Of a DNA stretch of 47,436 nucleotides, positions 40,277 to 47,436 are shown piece after piece; within the stretch, counting starts at the first letter, position 1, and every line of letters begins with the position of its first letter. Below the pieces are notes generated by a model, which had not been told where the DNA came from, made no database searches, and worked only from the letters and a program-made list of their open reading frames with translations. The stretch comes from Candidatus Altarchaeum sp. (lineage in GTDB: Archaea; Altiarchaeota; Altiarchaeia; Altiarchaeales; Altiarchaeaceae). Location: the NCBI GenBank assembly GCA_018260615.1, contig JAGWDQ010000084.1:1-47436 (forward strand), in the 5' to 3' direction. The translations under genes were made by a program, and so were the position numbers.

Positions 40277-41161
40277 ATGGTTAAAGATACTTGCGGAAGG
40301 GAAATTACACACATACGACTTTCGGTTACACAGAAATGTAATTTAAATTGTCTTTATTGCCACAGAGAGGGCGAGGGCGATAAAAATGGATGTGATAAAG
40401 AAATTTCGGTTTCGGAAATAAAAGGAATTATGGGGGCAGCATCAGAATTGGGAATAAAAAAGGTCAAAATAACAGGTGGAGAGCCGTTATTAAGGAACGA
40501 TATTGTTGAAATTGTAAAAGAAATCTCAGAAATTGAAGGCATTAAGGATATTTCAATGACAACAAACGGATTTTTTCTGGCTCAATTTGCTCACCGGTTA
40601 AAAAACAACGGGTTGAACAGGATAAATATCGGCTGTGATTCACTTTCATCAAGCATTCTTCAAAAAAACATAGGAAATATAGAAAAGGGTCTGAAAAGTG
40701 CAGAGGACGCCGGATTAAACCCACTCAAGATAAATATGGTCGTGCTAAAAGGCATAAATGAAAATGAAACAGGCAAAATGCTCGAAATTTCAAAAAAATA
40801 CAACGCAATATTGCAGTTAATAGAACTTATTCCGACAAATAAATTTTTCTTTGATAAATTTTTCTTTTCGCTTGAAGGTATTGAGAAGGAACTTGAAAGA
40901 AAGGCAGACAAAATTTTTGTCAGGGATGTAAATTTCAGGAAGCAGTATTTTGTTGATGGTGCGGTTGTTGAGGTTGTCAGGGCGCATTTAAACCAAAATT
41001 TCTGCAAAAACTGCAGGAAGATACGAATCACAAGCGATGGATTTATAAAGCCGTGTTTAATGAGGGATGATAACTTAGTTAAGATAAATTTTAAGAGCGA
41101 TGAAGAAATTATGAAATCGCTTCTGGAAGGTATAAATAAGAGGGAAATTTATTACAGGTGA
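40277..41161 (+). CDS. moaA: MoaA-like radical SAM protein (GTP 3',8-cyclase family)
   Basis: This 294-residue protein has the radical SAM cluster motif CNLNCLYC (C-x3-C-x2-C), the SAM-binding ITGGEPLLR, and a C-terminal second cluster CKNC-x13-C (CKNCRKIRITSDGFIKPCLM), the hallmark of MoaA, the first enzyme of molybdenum/tungsten cofactor synthesis. The family's usual C-terminal GG is absent; the protein ends REIYYR. The RLSVTQKCNLNC entry is typical. It partners with the nucleotidyltransferase upstream by position only. No other cofactor genes are present in the window. Confidence 0.9.
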   Translation: MVKDTCGREITHIRLSVTQKCNLNCLYCHREGEGDKNGCDKEISVSEIKGIMGAASELGIKKVKITGGEPLLRNDIVEIVKEISEIEGIKDISMTTNGFFLAQFAHRLKNNGLNRINIGCDSLSSSILQKNIGNIEKGLKSAEDAGLNPLKINMVVLKGINENETGKMLEISKKYNAILQLIELIPTNKFFFDKFFFSLEGIEKELERKADKIFVRDVNFRKQYFVDGAVVEVVRAHLNQNFCKNCRKIRITSDGFIKPCLMRDDNLVKINFKSDEEIMKSLLEGINKREIYYR

Positions 41162-41190
41162 TAAATAAAGGATGAAAATTTTATACAATT

Positions 41191-43413
41191 TTATAATATA
41201 TAATTCTGCTTTTCTTTTTCCTTTTCACTCATCTTATTATCAATATTCTGATAATATTCCGCTACATTCTTCGGAATTGATGGTGCAATCTTTTTCATTG
41301 CGTCTTCAAAATGTTTCATACACACGATATTTGCATTTATATTTTCTCTCAAAGCATTTAGACCTGCTTCCCTGCATAAATTTTCAATATCCGCTCCCGT
41401 AAAGCCATCCGCCTTTTCATTCAGTAAATCAATATTTACATCATTTGCAAGCGGCATTCTTTTTGTATGAACATTAAATATGCTTTTTCTTGCTTCTTTA
41501 TCAGGAAGATGCACTAAAATTTTTGCCCCTAATCTTCCCGGACGGAGTAATGCGGGGTCTATTATATCCAGCCGGTTTGTTGCTGCTATAACGAAAACCT
41601 CATCTAATGGTTTCATTCCGTCAAGTTCTGTTAAAATCTGATTTACAATAGTTCTTGATATACCTCCGGTGTCCGACGCATAGGATGTTCTGACAGATGC
41701 CATTGCGTCAAATTCATCAAAGAAAATTATACACGGGGAAGATTGTCTTGCCTTTCTAAAAATTTCCCTGATGCCTTTTTCTGTCTCTCCAACCCACATT
41801 GAAAGCAATTCCGGGCCGTTTATGACTATAAAATTTGCTTCGCTTTCCGTTGCCACTGCCTTTGCGAGCATCGTTTTTCCTGTTCCGGGAGGGCCATAAA
41901 GTATGATTCCTTTCGGAGGACTTATTCCGATGTTTTTAAATGACTCGGGATGTGTTAGCGGCCATTCTACCATTTCCATTAGTCGCTGCTTTATATCTTC
42001 CAGTCCCCCGATGTCGCTCCATTTTATATTGGGTTTTTCAATCAGCACTTCCCTCAATACAGACGGCTGAACATTTTTCATTGCATCAAGAAAGTCCTCT
42101 TTTTCTATATTTAGGTTATTCAAAATATCTATGGGAATTTCAAAACTTGTTTTTGTTTCCATATCAATTTTTTGAAGCACCCCCGACCTTCTTAATGCCG
42201 CCATCGCTGCCTCTCTGCACAACGCTGCAATGTCTGCTCCCACAAAACCATGAATTGTTCTTGCTACCTCATCCAAATCAATATTTTTTGACAGAGGCAT
42301 ACCTCTTGTATGAATGGTTAAAATTTCTTTTCTTCCGGCAGTGTCAGGCACGGAAAATTCTATTTCCCGGTCAAATCTTCCCGGTCTTCTTAATGCAGAA
42401 TCAATATCATTTTGTCTGTTAGTTGCTCCGATAACCACAACATTATTTCTTGTGGCTAATCCATCCATTAATGTTAAGAGTTGTGCAACAACCCTTTTTT
42501 CAACCTCTCCTCTTACTACCTCCCGCTTTGGAGCTATGCTGTCTATTTCATCTATAAAAATTATTGACGGTGCTTTTTCATCTGCTTCTTTAAAAATATC
42601 CCTTAATTTCCTTTCTGACTCGCCATAATACTTATCAATTATTTCGGGACCATTTAGACATATAAAATTGGCCTTTGTTTCATTGGCAATTGCCCTGGCG
42701 AGCAATGTTTTTCCGCTTCCGGGAGGGCCATAAAATAAAATTCCCCTCGGAGGGTCAATTCCTAATCGTTTAAACACTTCGGGATATTTAAGGGGAAGTT
42801 CTATCATCTCTCTTATCTTTCGGGTTATGTTCTTTAAGCCGCCAAGATCTTCATAAGATACGCCTTTCACAGCACCTTTTTCCTTCAACAAATATGCTTT
42901 TGAATCATAAGTGATTTCTACAATCGTATAGTCCGAACACATAACAAAACCCTGCGGAATAATTTTTACAACAACAAGGTTTTTCCACACACCCAGGCCA
43001 ATGGATATCGGCAGCAAGTCCCCCTCGCCTAACGGAATTCCTGTATTTTGCAGATACTGTTTAATTAAATTTGTTGCATTTTTTGAAAATGTCTCATTAC
43101 TTTTTACAGGTGCAATTATTATGTGATCCGCATCTTTTATATCTGCTTTTGAAAGAGCAACTTTTTCGCCTATAGAAACGCCGGTATTTCTCCTGACCCA
43201 CCCGTCCATTCTTATAATTTGCTTTCCGTAATCCTCATAATGCAAAGGCAGGGAAATTGCAACAGAAGGATATTTTCCGGTTATCATAACTGCATCGCCT
43301 GAGATGATATTGAGAAATTTCATAGTAATATCATCTATTCTAACCTTGCCTCTTCCGACATCTCCTGTCATGGCTTCTTCAACAATCAACGATATCTTTG
43401 CTTTTTCATCCAT
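41191..43413 (-). CDS. CDC48/VCP-type AAA+ ATPase
   Basis: This 740-residue protein has an N domain (about 1-180, double-psi barrel type) and two AAA modules. D1 has [12 protein letters not shown] (residues 229-240), [14 protein letters not shown] and an arginine-finger region [21 protein letters not shown]2 has [26 protein letters not shown] and [18 protein letters not shown]. The unfoldase works with the archaeal proteasome and other partners in protein quality control. The C-terminus is a short Lys/Glu-rich tail without the eukaryotic HbYX-like motif, apart from a Tyr at the third last residue (NYIL end). The gene starts 26 bases after a TnpB-family gene. Confidence 0.96.
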   Translation of the reverse strand: MDEKAKISLIVEEAMTGDVGRGKVRIDDITMKFLNIISGDAVMITGKYPSVAISLPLHYEDYGKQIIRMDGWVRRNTGVSIGEKVALSKADIKDADHIIIAPVKSNETFSKNATNLIKQYLQNTGIPLGEGDLLPISIGLGVWKNLVVVKIIPQGFVMCSDYTIVEITYDSKAYLLKEKGAVKGVSYEDLGGLKNITRKIREMIELPLKYPEVFKRLGIDPPRGILFYGPPGSGKTLLARAIANETKANFICLNGPEIIDKYYGESERKLRDIFKEADEKAPSIIFIDEIDSIAPKREVVRGEVEKRVVAQLLTLMDGLATRNNVVVIGATNRQNDIDSALRRPGRFDREIEFSVPDTAGRKEILTIHTRGMPLSKNIDLDEVARTIHGFVGADIAALCREAAMAALRRSGVLQKIDMETKTSFEIPIDILNNLNIEKEDFLDAMKNVQPSVLREVLIEKPNIKWSDIGGLEDIKQRLMEMVEWPLTHPESFKNIGISPPKGIILYGPPGTGKTMLAKAVATESEANFIVINGPELLSMWVGETEKGIREIFRKARQSSPCIIFFDEFDAMASVRTSYASDTGGISRTIVNQILTELDGMKPLDEVFVIAATNRLDIIDPALLRPGRLGAKILVHLPDKEARKSIFNVHTKRMPLANDVNIDLLNEKADGFTGADIENLCREAGLNALRENINANIVCMKHFEDAMKKIAPSIPKNVAEYYQNIDNKMSEKEKEKQNYIL

Positions 43414-43439
43414 TTTAAAATTTCATAATATTAATTCGC

Positions 43440-45032
43440 TCATATACTCATGATTAATGATTGATTTCTTTGAGTTCTGTAGCGTAAACCCGTTGATGCT
43501 ATTGTACAAGTATTATGCAACTCGCATACGGAACATTTTATTGGACTGCTTAATTTCCATAGAGCATTCTTTAGCCATTCATAGGATTTTTTGACGCCTA
43601 TTTTTAAAATATTCACTGCTCCATTCAGGTCAGCATTCCAGACCTTGTTTAAAATTGTGTCTTTGAAAAGTCCTCTTTCTGTTCTTTTTCCTTTGTATAT
43701 ATCTCCTTCCTCCCCCTCTACCCAATTGAGTGGGACTGGTTTGGAAGGAGCGTGATTATCTGCGAGATTTTTTTCCTGAACTTTGTTTATGTTTGCTGTA
43801 ATGCAACTCGTCTTGCTTGTGTATGCTTCATCAACAAAATGTAAAGAAATATTATATTCTTTTGCTTTGTATTTGAAAATTTCAAATAAGGATAAAAAAG
43901 GAATTTGAATGAAATCTCGCTTTACTCTTGTTTTCAATTTGCATTTTCCATTATTCTTTAATTCCGCTAATGTATTAGAAATATACAAATCTGTTACTTT
44001 GTTGATATGTAAATATTCCAACATTCCTTTTGATATTTTATGAAATTGATCTTTAAAATACTTCTTCCTTTCTTCAAACATTACACTTATTTCTTCCTTT
44101 ATTTTTATTCCGTTTTCCGTGTATGTTTTTGGATATTTTGTTCCTGTCTTTGATGCCCCCCATTCCTTTACTTCTTTTGTAGTTAGTTCTGTTTGAAGAG
44201 CGGACAATTCATTATTAAACTTGTTGTTATAACTCTGTAAATCTCCTCCGTTTATTACCAAAGAAGGTGTTTTATTGTCATCAACAAAACAAGAGATAAT
44301 GTTTTTTATTCCAATATCAAGACCGGCATCCTTTTTTGTTAATGAGGTTGTTTCATTTATTTCTTTGTAATAACCTGTTTGTAAATACAAATATCCGTTA
44401 GAATATACTAATTTTGCACTCTTTATTTTCTTTTTTGTTAAATTCAAGCCGTCAGTTATTTCCGGATTTATTATTATATACTTCATTTCGCTATTCAGGT
44501 TAATTCCAAAGACACTCATATTTTCAAGCCTGCAAAGTGAAACACTATGAGCATTATTCAAATCAATTGCATAATTTACTATTTTTGATAGTTTTTTAGG
44601 TTGCGGAGGGTTTGGTTTTTCAGTGAGCTCTTTCTTTTCGTAAGCTTTCAGGAGTTCAAAATAAGAAGTATATGTATTTTTAACCCTGCTAATCAAAGAA
44701 GGGGCATTATTATGACCAACTGCTTTTGCACTTTTTAATAATTCCTGAAAAATAGGATATTGAGAATATTTCTCGGTTATATATTTCTTTTCATTTTTCG
44801 CTTTGCCATCATAATCAAAAAGAACATTCTGCATCAAAAAAGCATTAGTTAAATATCTGAAATCGTTTGTATCTTTTCCTTCTTTAAATCTTTCATAATT
44901 CTCTTTGAGCAAAATAAGCAACAAATTTTCAAATTGTCTGCAAGTAAATAAATAATCCATCGATTCTTTATAAAATCCTTCCGTGCAGATTTTCTCGTTT
45001 AACTGAATCGTAAAAGTTCTTAATTCTTCCAT
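43440..45032 (-). CDS. tnpB: TnpB-family RNA-guided nuclease (IS200/IS605 group)
   Basis: This 530-residue protein is larger than the usual 380-430. It has the split RuvC site: DAGLDIGIKN (Asp near 237), VDEAYTSKTSC (Glu near 400) and WNADLNGAVNILK (Asp near 464). The usual zinc knuckle (two CxxC pairs) between the last two motifs is absent; instead there is GDIYKGKRTERGLFKD, as in zinc-less TnpB relatives. The C-terminal tail carries CSVCELHNTC. TnpB enzymes are guided by an omega RNA from their own 3' end. No tnpA is present. The gene ends 26 bases before CDC48 on the same strand, and a triple hairpin repeat lies before its start. Confidence 0.88.
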   Translation of the reverse strand: MEELRTFTIQLNEKICTEGFYKESMDYLFTCRQFENLLLILLKENYERFKEGKDTNDFRYLTNAFLMQNVLFDYDGKAKNEKKYITEKYSQYPIFQELLKSAKAVGHNNAPSLISRVKNTYTSYFELLKAYEKKELTEKPNPPQPKKLSKIVNYAIDLNNAHSVSLCRLENMSVFGINLNSEMKYIIINPEITDGLNLTKKKIKSAKLVYSNGYLYLQTGYYKEINETTSLTKKDAGLDIGIKNIISCFVDDNKTPSLVINGGDLQSYNNKFNNELSALQTELTTKEVKEWGASKTGTKYPKTYTENGIKIKEEISVMFEERKKYFKDQFHKISKGMLEYLHINKVTDLYISNTLAELKNNGKCKLKTRVKRDFIQIPFLSLFEIFKYKAKEYNISLHFVDEAYTSKTSCITANINKVQEKNLADNHAPSKPVPLNWVEGEEGDIYKGKRTERGLFKDTILNKVWNADLNGAVNILKIGVKKSYEWLKNALWKLSSPIKCSVCELHNTCTIASTGLRYRTQRNQSLIMSI

Positions 45033-45429
45033 ATTATATACTTTAACATTTTTAATTATTATTCAAAGAAAATATCTTTTGTCATTTTAAATTTCTTATA
45101 GAAATTTTAAATATCCGAGCGTTAGCGAGGTTATTTTAAATTTCTTATAGAAATTTTAAATATCCGAACGAAGTGAGGCGATAGTAAAATCCTTATAGGA
45201 TTTTAATATCTCCGAGCGTAAGCGAGGTAATTATCAATGAAAATCAATATAAGAGCGTATTAATTTTATTTTTTAGTTTAAATTTTGAAATTTATGTTAA
45301 ATTTCCGTTCTACTTCTGTTTATCACTCAACAATGCAGCGTTACTTCCCAATATGAGTATATATTCTACAAATGCTAATTATTATTGTAGAAAATTTAAA
45401 ATATACGAAATTTAAAACACAGAAGAAAT
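45033..45429. other. intergenic region with three hairpin repeats
   Basis: It lies between the divergent TnpB and helicase genes. Three tail-plus-hairpin elements occupy 45084-45227; the rest is A+T-rich and carries both promoters. No gene is seen. Confidence 0.5.
45084..45227 (+). repeat. three tandem tail-plus-hairpin elements
   Basis: Copy A is 45084-45130, copy B 45133-45178 and copy C 45183-45227. A and B share AAATTTC/GAAATTT arms with loop TTATA; C has AAATCC/GGATTT arms with the same loop. Each is followed by a CCGAGCGTTAGCGAGG or CCGAACGAAGTGAGG tail. The arms of C change together, so pairing is preserved. Confidence 0.85.
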
Positions 45430-46674
45430 ATGAATACAAAAGGAGTAACTCTACAACAGGAGTTTGAGAAAGCAATAGTTGACATGGGATATACCGAGTT
45501 AACTGAAATACAGGAAAAATGTATACCTTTGATACAACAGGGGAAGGATATAATTGGTTTGGCATATACCGGTTCGGGAAAGACCGCAGCGTACGGTTTG
45601 CCCTCACTTGAAAAAATATTACCAAAGGATGGAATACAAATGTTGGTTATTGTTCCTACAAGGGAACTTTGCACGCAGGTTGCAGAAGAATTTAGAAAAT
45701 ATACAAAATACAGAAAAACAAAGATAGTTGAAATATACGGAGGGATGCCTATGGGCTCGCAGGTTGAAAATTTAAGAAGAGGTGATGTAATAGTCGGTAC
45801 TCCCGGAAGGCTTTTAGATCATCTTTCACGGGGAACTTTTGATTTATATGAGATAAAAGTACTTGTTCTTGATGAAGCGGATAAAATGTTTGACATGGGA
45901 TTTGTTGAAGATATGGAGAAAATTATCGCAGAAGTTCCGAAAAACAGCCAAAAGTTATTATTCGGTGCAACAATGCCTGCCGAAATAATGAAGATAGTGA
46001 AGAAATATCTTGATAACCCGGAAAAGATTACTTTAAGACAATATGTAGACAGGACAAAACTTATTCAGAGTTATTACGAAGTGAGCAAAGACGATAAATT
46101 TTCTTTATTAGTCCATCTGCTAAAAAAAGAGCAAACCGGAGCAACACTTATTTTCTGCGGAACCCGAAATTTTGTTGATATGGTAAATACAAATCTCAAC
46201 AAACAAAATATAAATTCGGAGGCGCTTCATGGGGGGGTCTCACAATATAAAAGAAATCAGATCATGGGTGCATATAAGGATGGAAAAATTAATGTTTTGG
46301 TGGCAACTGATGTGGCTGCACGGGGAATAGATGTAAAGAATATAGGCACGATAATAAATTATGATTTGCCAAGAGCACCGGAGGAATATGTTCACAGAAT
46401 AGGAAGAACTGCAAGAGCGGGAACCGAAGGAAAAGCAATTTCTTTACTGACCGGCAGGGATAGCGCGAACATAAGAAGAATTTTCGGAGATAATTTTTTA
46501 TCTGTTCATAAAATGAAAAACCCGCAGTTTGAACATGTGAGCTTTATCATGATGGAAACAGAACACGAACACGGAGGTGATTATCGCAGATCACGAGGCA
46601 GAGAAGGAAGCGACAGGCGGCCAGCGTCAAAATATAAAAGTTTTTCAAGATCAAGAAATAATAAGAGGTGGTAA
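45430..46674 (+). CDS. DEAD-box RNA helicase with RG-rich tail
   Basis: This 414-residue protein has the full helicase core: Q motif near residues 18-27 (ELTEIQEKCIP), AYTGSGKTAAYG (motif I), PTREL (Ia), TPGRLLDHL (Ib), VLDEADKM (II, DEAD), GATMP (III, normally SAT), then TLIFCGTRN (IV), VATDVAARGIDVKN (V) and HRIGRTARAG (VI). The last 35 residues are Arg/Ser/Gly-rich (YRRSRGREGSDRRP), a typical RNA-binding tail of DeaD-type proteins. The probable role is RNA unwinding in ribosome assembly or at low temperature. It is followed by a hairpin that may stop transcription. Confidence 0.95.
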   Translation: MNTKGVTLQQEFEKAIVDMGYTELTEIQEKCIPLIQQGKDIIGLAYTGSGKTAAYGLPSLEKILPKDGIQMLVIVPTRELCTQVAEEFRKYTKYRKTKIVEIYGGMPMGSQVENLRRGDVIVGTPGRLLDHLSRGTFDLYEIKVLVLDEADKMFDMGFVEDMEKIIAEVPKNSQKLLFGATMPAEIMKIVKKYLDNPEKITLRQYVDRTKLIQSYYEVSKDDKFSLLVHLLKKEQTGATLIFCGTRNFVDMVNTNLNKQNINSEALHGGVSQYKRNQIMGAYKDGKINVLVATDVAARGIDVKNIGTIINYDLPRAPEEYVHRIGRTARAGTEGKAISLLTGRDSANIRRIFGDNFLSVHKMKNPQFEHVSFIMMETEHEHGGDYRRSRGREGSDRRPASKYKSFSRSRNNKRW

Positions 46675-46682
46675 AAATATAG

Positions 46683-46713
46683 ACGGGCAATCTTTTTTGC
46701 CTGTTATTTTTTA
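46683..46713 (+). terminator. terminator-like hairpin after helicase gene
   Basis: ACGGGCAA pairs with TTGCCTGT (one G-T pair) around a TC(T)n loop, followed by TATTTTTTAAA. In archaea the T-run is the main signal and the hairpin is optional, so this is a likely end of transcription. Confidence 0.6.
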
Positions 46714-46813
46714 AATTTTTGTTAATTGGTTTTAAATTTTTCCTGAATAACTTGTATGCTGGTTAAATTCCTAAATTTTTAACTCATAAGTGGATTAAAA
46801 TATTGAATTTTTG

Positions 46814-46961
46814 GTAACTACTCACCATCCCAAAAAATTGCAGGTAAATTTTTTGATTTTTACGCTCACTTCGTTCGTGTATTTTCAAAACTCTGCGTTT
46901 TGAAAATTGTGTTTTTTTGAAAGTTTTACAGGTAAATTTTGTTAACCCGTGAGTAGTTACA
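46814..46961. mobile_element. MITE-like palindromic element, copy 2
   Basis: Perfect 12-base terminal inverted repeat GTAACTACTCAC/GTGAGTAGTTAC. The interior aligns with the reverse complement of 16645-16785 except for the top hairpin (TTTTCAAAA/TTTTGAAAA here). It is noncoding; any movement would need a transposase encoded elsewhere. Confidence 0.8.
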
Positions 46962-46968
46962 ATTTTTG

Positions 46969-47121
46969 TAACTATTCCGCCCCCATAAAAAATTACTGGT
47001 AAAATTTTAATTTTTTGTATTTTTTTCGAAAATTTCACAAGTAATTTAAAAATACCAAAGTATTTTTAAAGATTGAAAATCTTATAGATTTTCAGTAATT
47101 TGACACCCTCCGAATAGTTAC
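46969..47121. mobile_element. MITE-like palindromic element, copy 3
   Basis: Ends GTAACTATTCCG and CGAATAGTTAC. It shares the outer parts with copies 1 and 2 but lacks the CTCACTTCGTTCG tail and carries other hairpins (AATAC/GTATT, GAAAATC/GATTTTC). It follows copy 2 after seven bases. Confidence 0.75.
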
Positions 47122-47193
47122 GATTTTTTAACTCATATGTGGGTTAAATTTCTAAAATTTGCAAATATTTGCAATGGCAATGCAATTTTTTAT

Positions 47194-47436
47194 CGTACAG
47201 GAAAGTTCGTTTTATTGTTCTCTAACCTCGCTGTTGCTCGGATATTTTCAAAAACTCCGCGTTTTGAAAATCGCACCAAGACACAGAGACACAAAGGAGT
47301 TATATTCTGTAACCTGGTGACTTTGTGGCTTTTTCAAAACCCAAAGGTTTTGAAAATCTCCGAGCATTTTCAAAACGCGAAGTTTTGAAAATCTCCGAGC
47401 AACAGCGAGGTGAACAGCGAGGTTATTGTGTGAGTA
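47194..47436. repeat. dispersed inverted-repeat element, copy 2, with two insertions
   Basis: Compared with 4724-4864, this copy is interrupted twice by tail-plus-hairpin elements: at 47224-47273 (AACCTCGCTGTTGCTCGG plus a TTTTCAAAA hairpin) and at about 47334-47425 (two hairpins with CTCCGAGC tails). The flanking repeat sequence continues on both sides of each insert. The window ends within the element. Confidence 0.75.

Noticed and set aside
41940..42422. Open frame of 160 codons opposite CDC48
   Set aside because: Lies opposite highly conserved AAA+ sequence; shadow frame.
43414..43439. Omega RNA or right end of the TnpB element
   Set aside because: Too little sequence between TnpB and CDC48 to define either by eye; mentioned only as a hypothesis.

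Overview
The window looks like chromosome from an AT-rich archaeon (roughly one third G+C by eye). Archaeal markers include a TATA-binding-protein core, the RNase P protein Rnp2 (Pop5), a two-ring CDC48 ATPase, a Dph2-type diphthamide protein, a geranylgeranyl-reductase-like flavoprotein and FtsY. A TATA-like box sits about 24 bases before a tRNA gene, and most starts lack a clear Shine-Dalgarno. I cannot name the organism; an uncultured, anaerobic, surface-protein-rich lineage such as Altiarchaeales or a methanogen relative is only a guess.

Layout. 1-4.7 kb: the end of a TPR gene, MazEF-like and HEPN/MNT toxin-antitoxin pairs, a Dph2 lacking its first domain, a disrupted tRNA gene, an intact tRNA-Val(CAC), rnp2 and an amino-methyltransferase. 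5-12.2 kb (minus strand): two beta-propeller surface proteins, one a lipoprotein and one with an N-terminal winged helix and a membrane segment, then two decaying copies of the latter's 5' end, an unknown surface protein and a hidden 34-residue ORF. 12.3-19.1 kb: a GGR-like flavoprotein, two VapBC-like modules, a homocitrate/isopropylmalate synthase-family enzyme with a RAM/ACT-like tail, a prohibitin-like protein and FtsY. 19.3-32.9 kb: a surface-protein island. 33-41 kb: a PIN pair, a TBP with an extra N-terminal domain, a TPR protein, three tandem membrane-anchored paralogues, a YdjM-like protein, a nucleotidyltransferase and a MoaA-like radical SAM enzyme. 41-47.4 kb: CDC48, a TnpB-family nuclease, a DEAD-box helicase and a patch of palindromic mobile repeats.

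The most interesting part is 19.3-32.9 kb. A 1448-residue protein joins four MopE-like metal-binding repeats outside the cell to a tandem winged-helix region inside. It is followed by four TTGTCCA motifs and small secreted genes. Next come a cohesin+PKD+dockerin protein, a membrane-anchored cohesin protein and three dockerin proteins, which together suggest a cell-surface cohesin/dockerin assembly. Four copies of one 139-base, G+C-rich, gap-free element sit 27-43 bases before four of these genes, always in the gene's orientation. Their differences preserve predicted helices, so they look like a conserved RNA leader (possible riboswitch or thermosensor) of a class I do not recognise.

A second theme is mobile palindromes. 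Short elements made of a conserved tail plus a hairpin whose arms change together interrupt a tRNA gene, another repeat and MITE-like elements with GTAACTATTCAG-type ends. Filled and empty sites can be compared inside this window.
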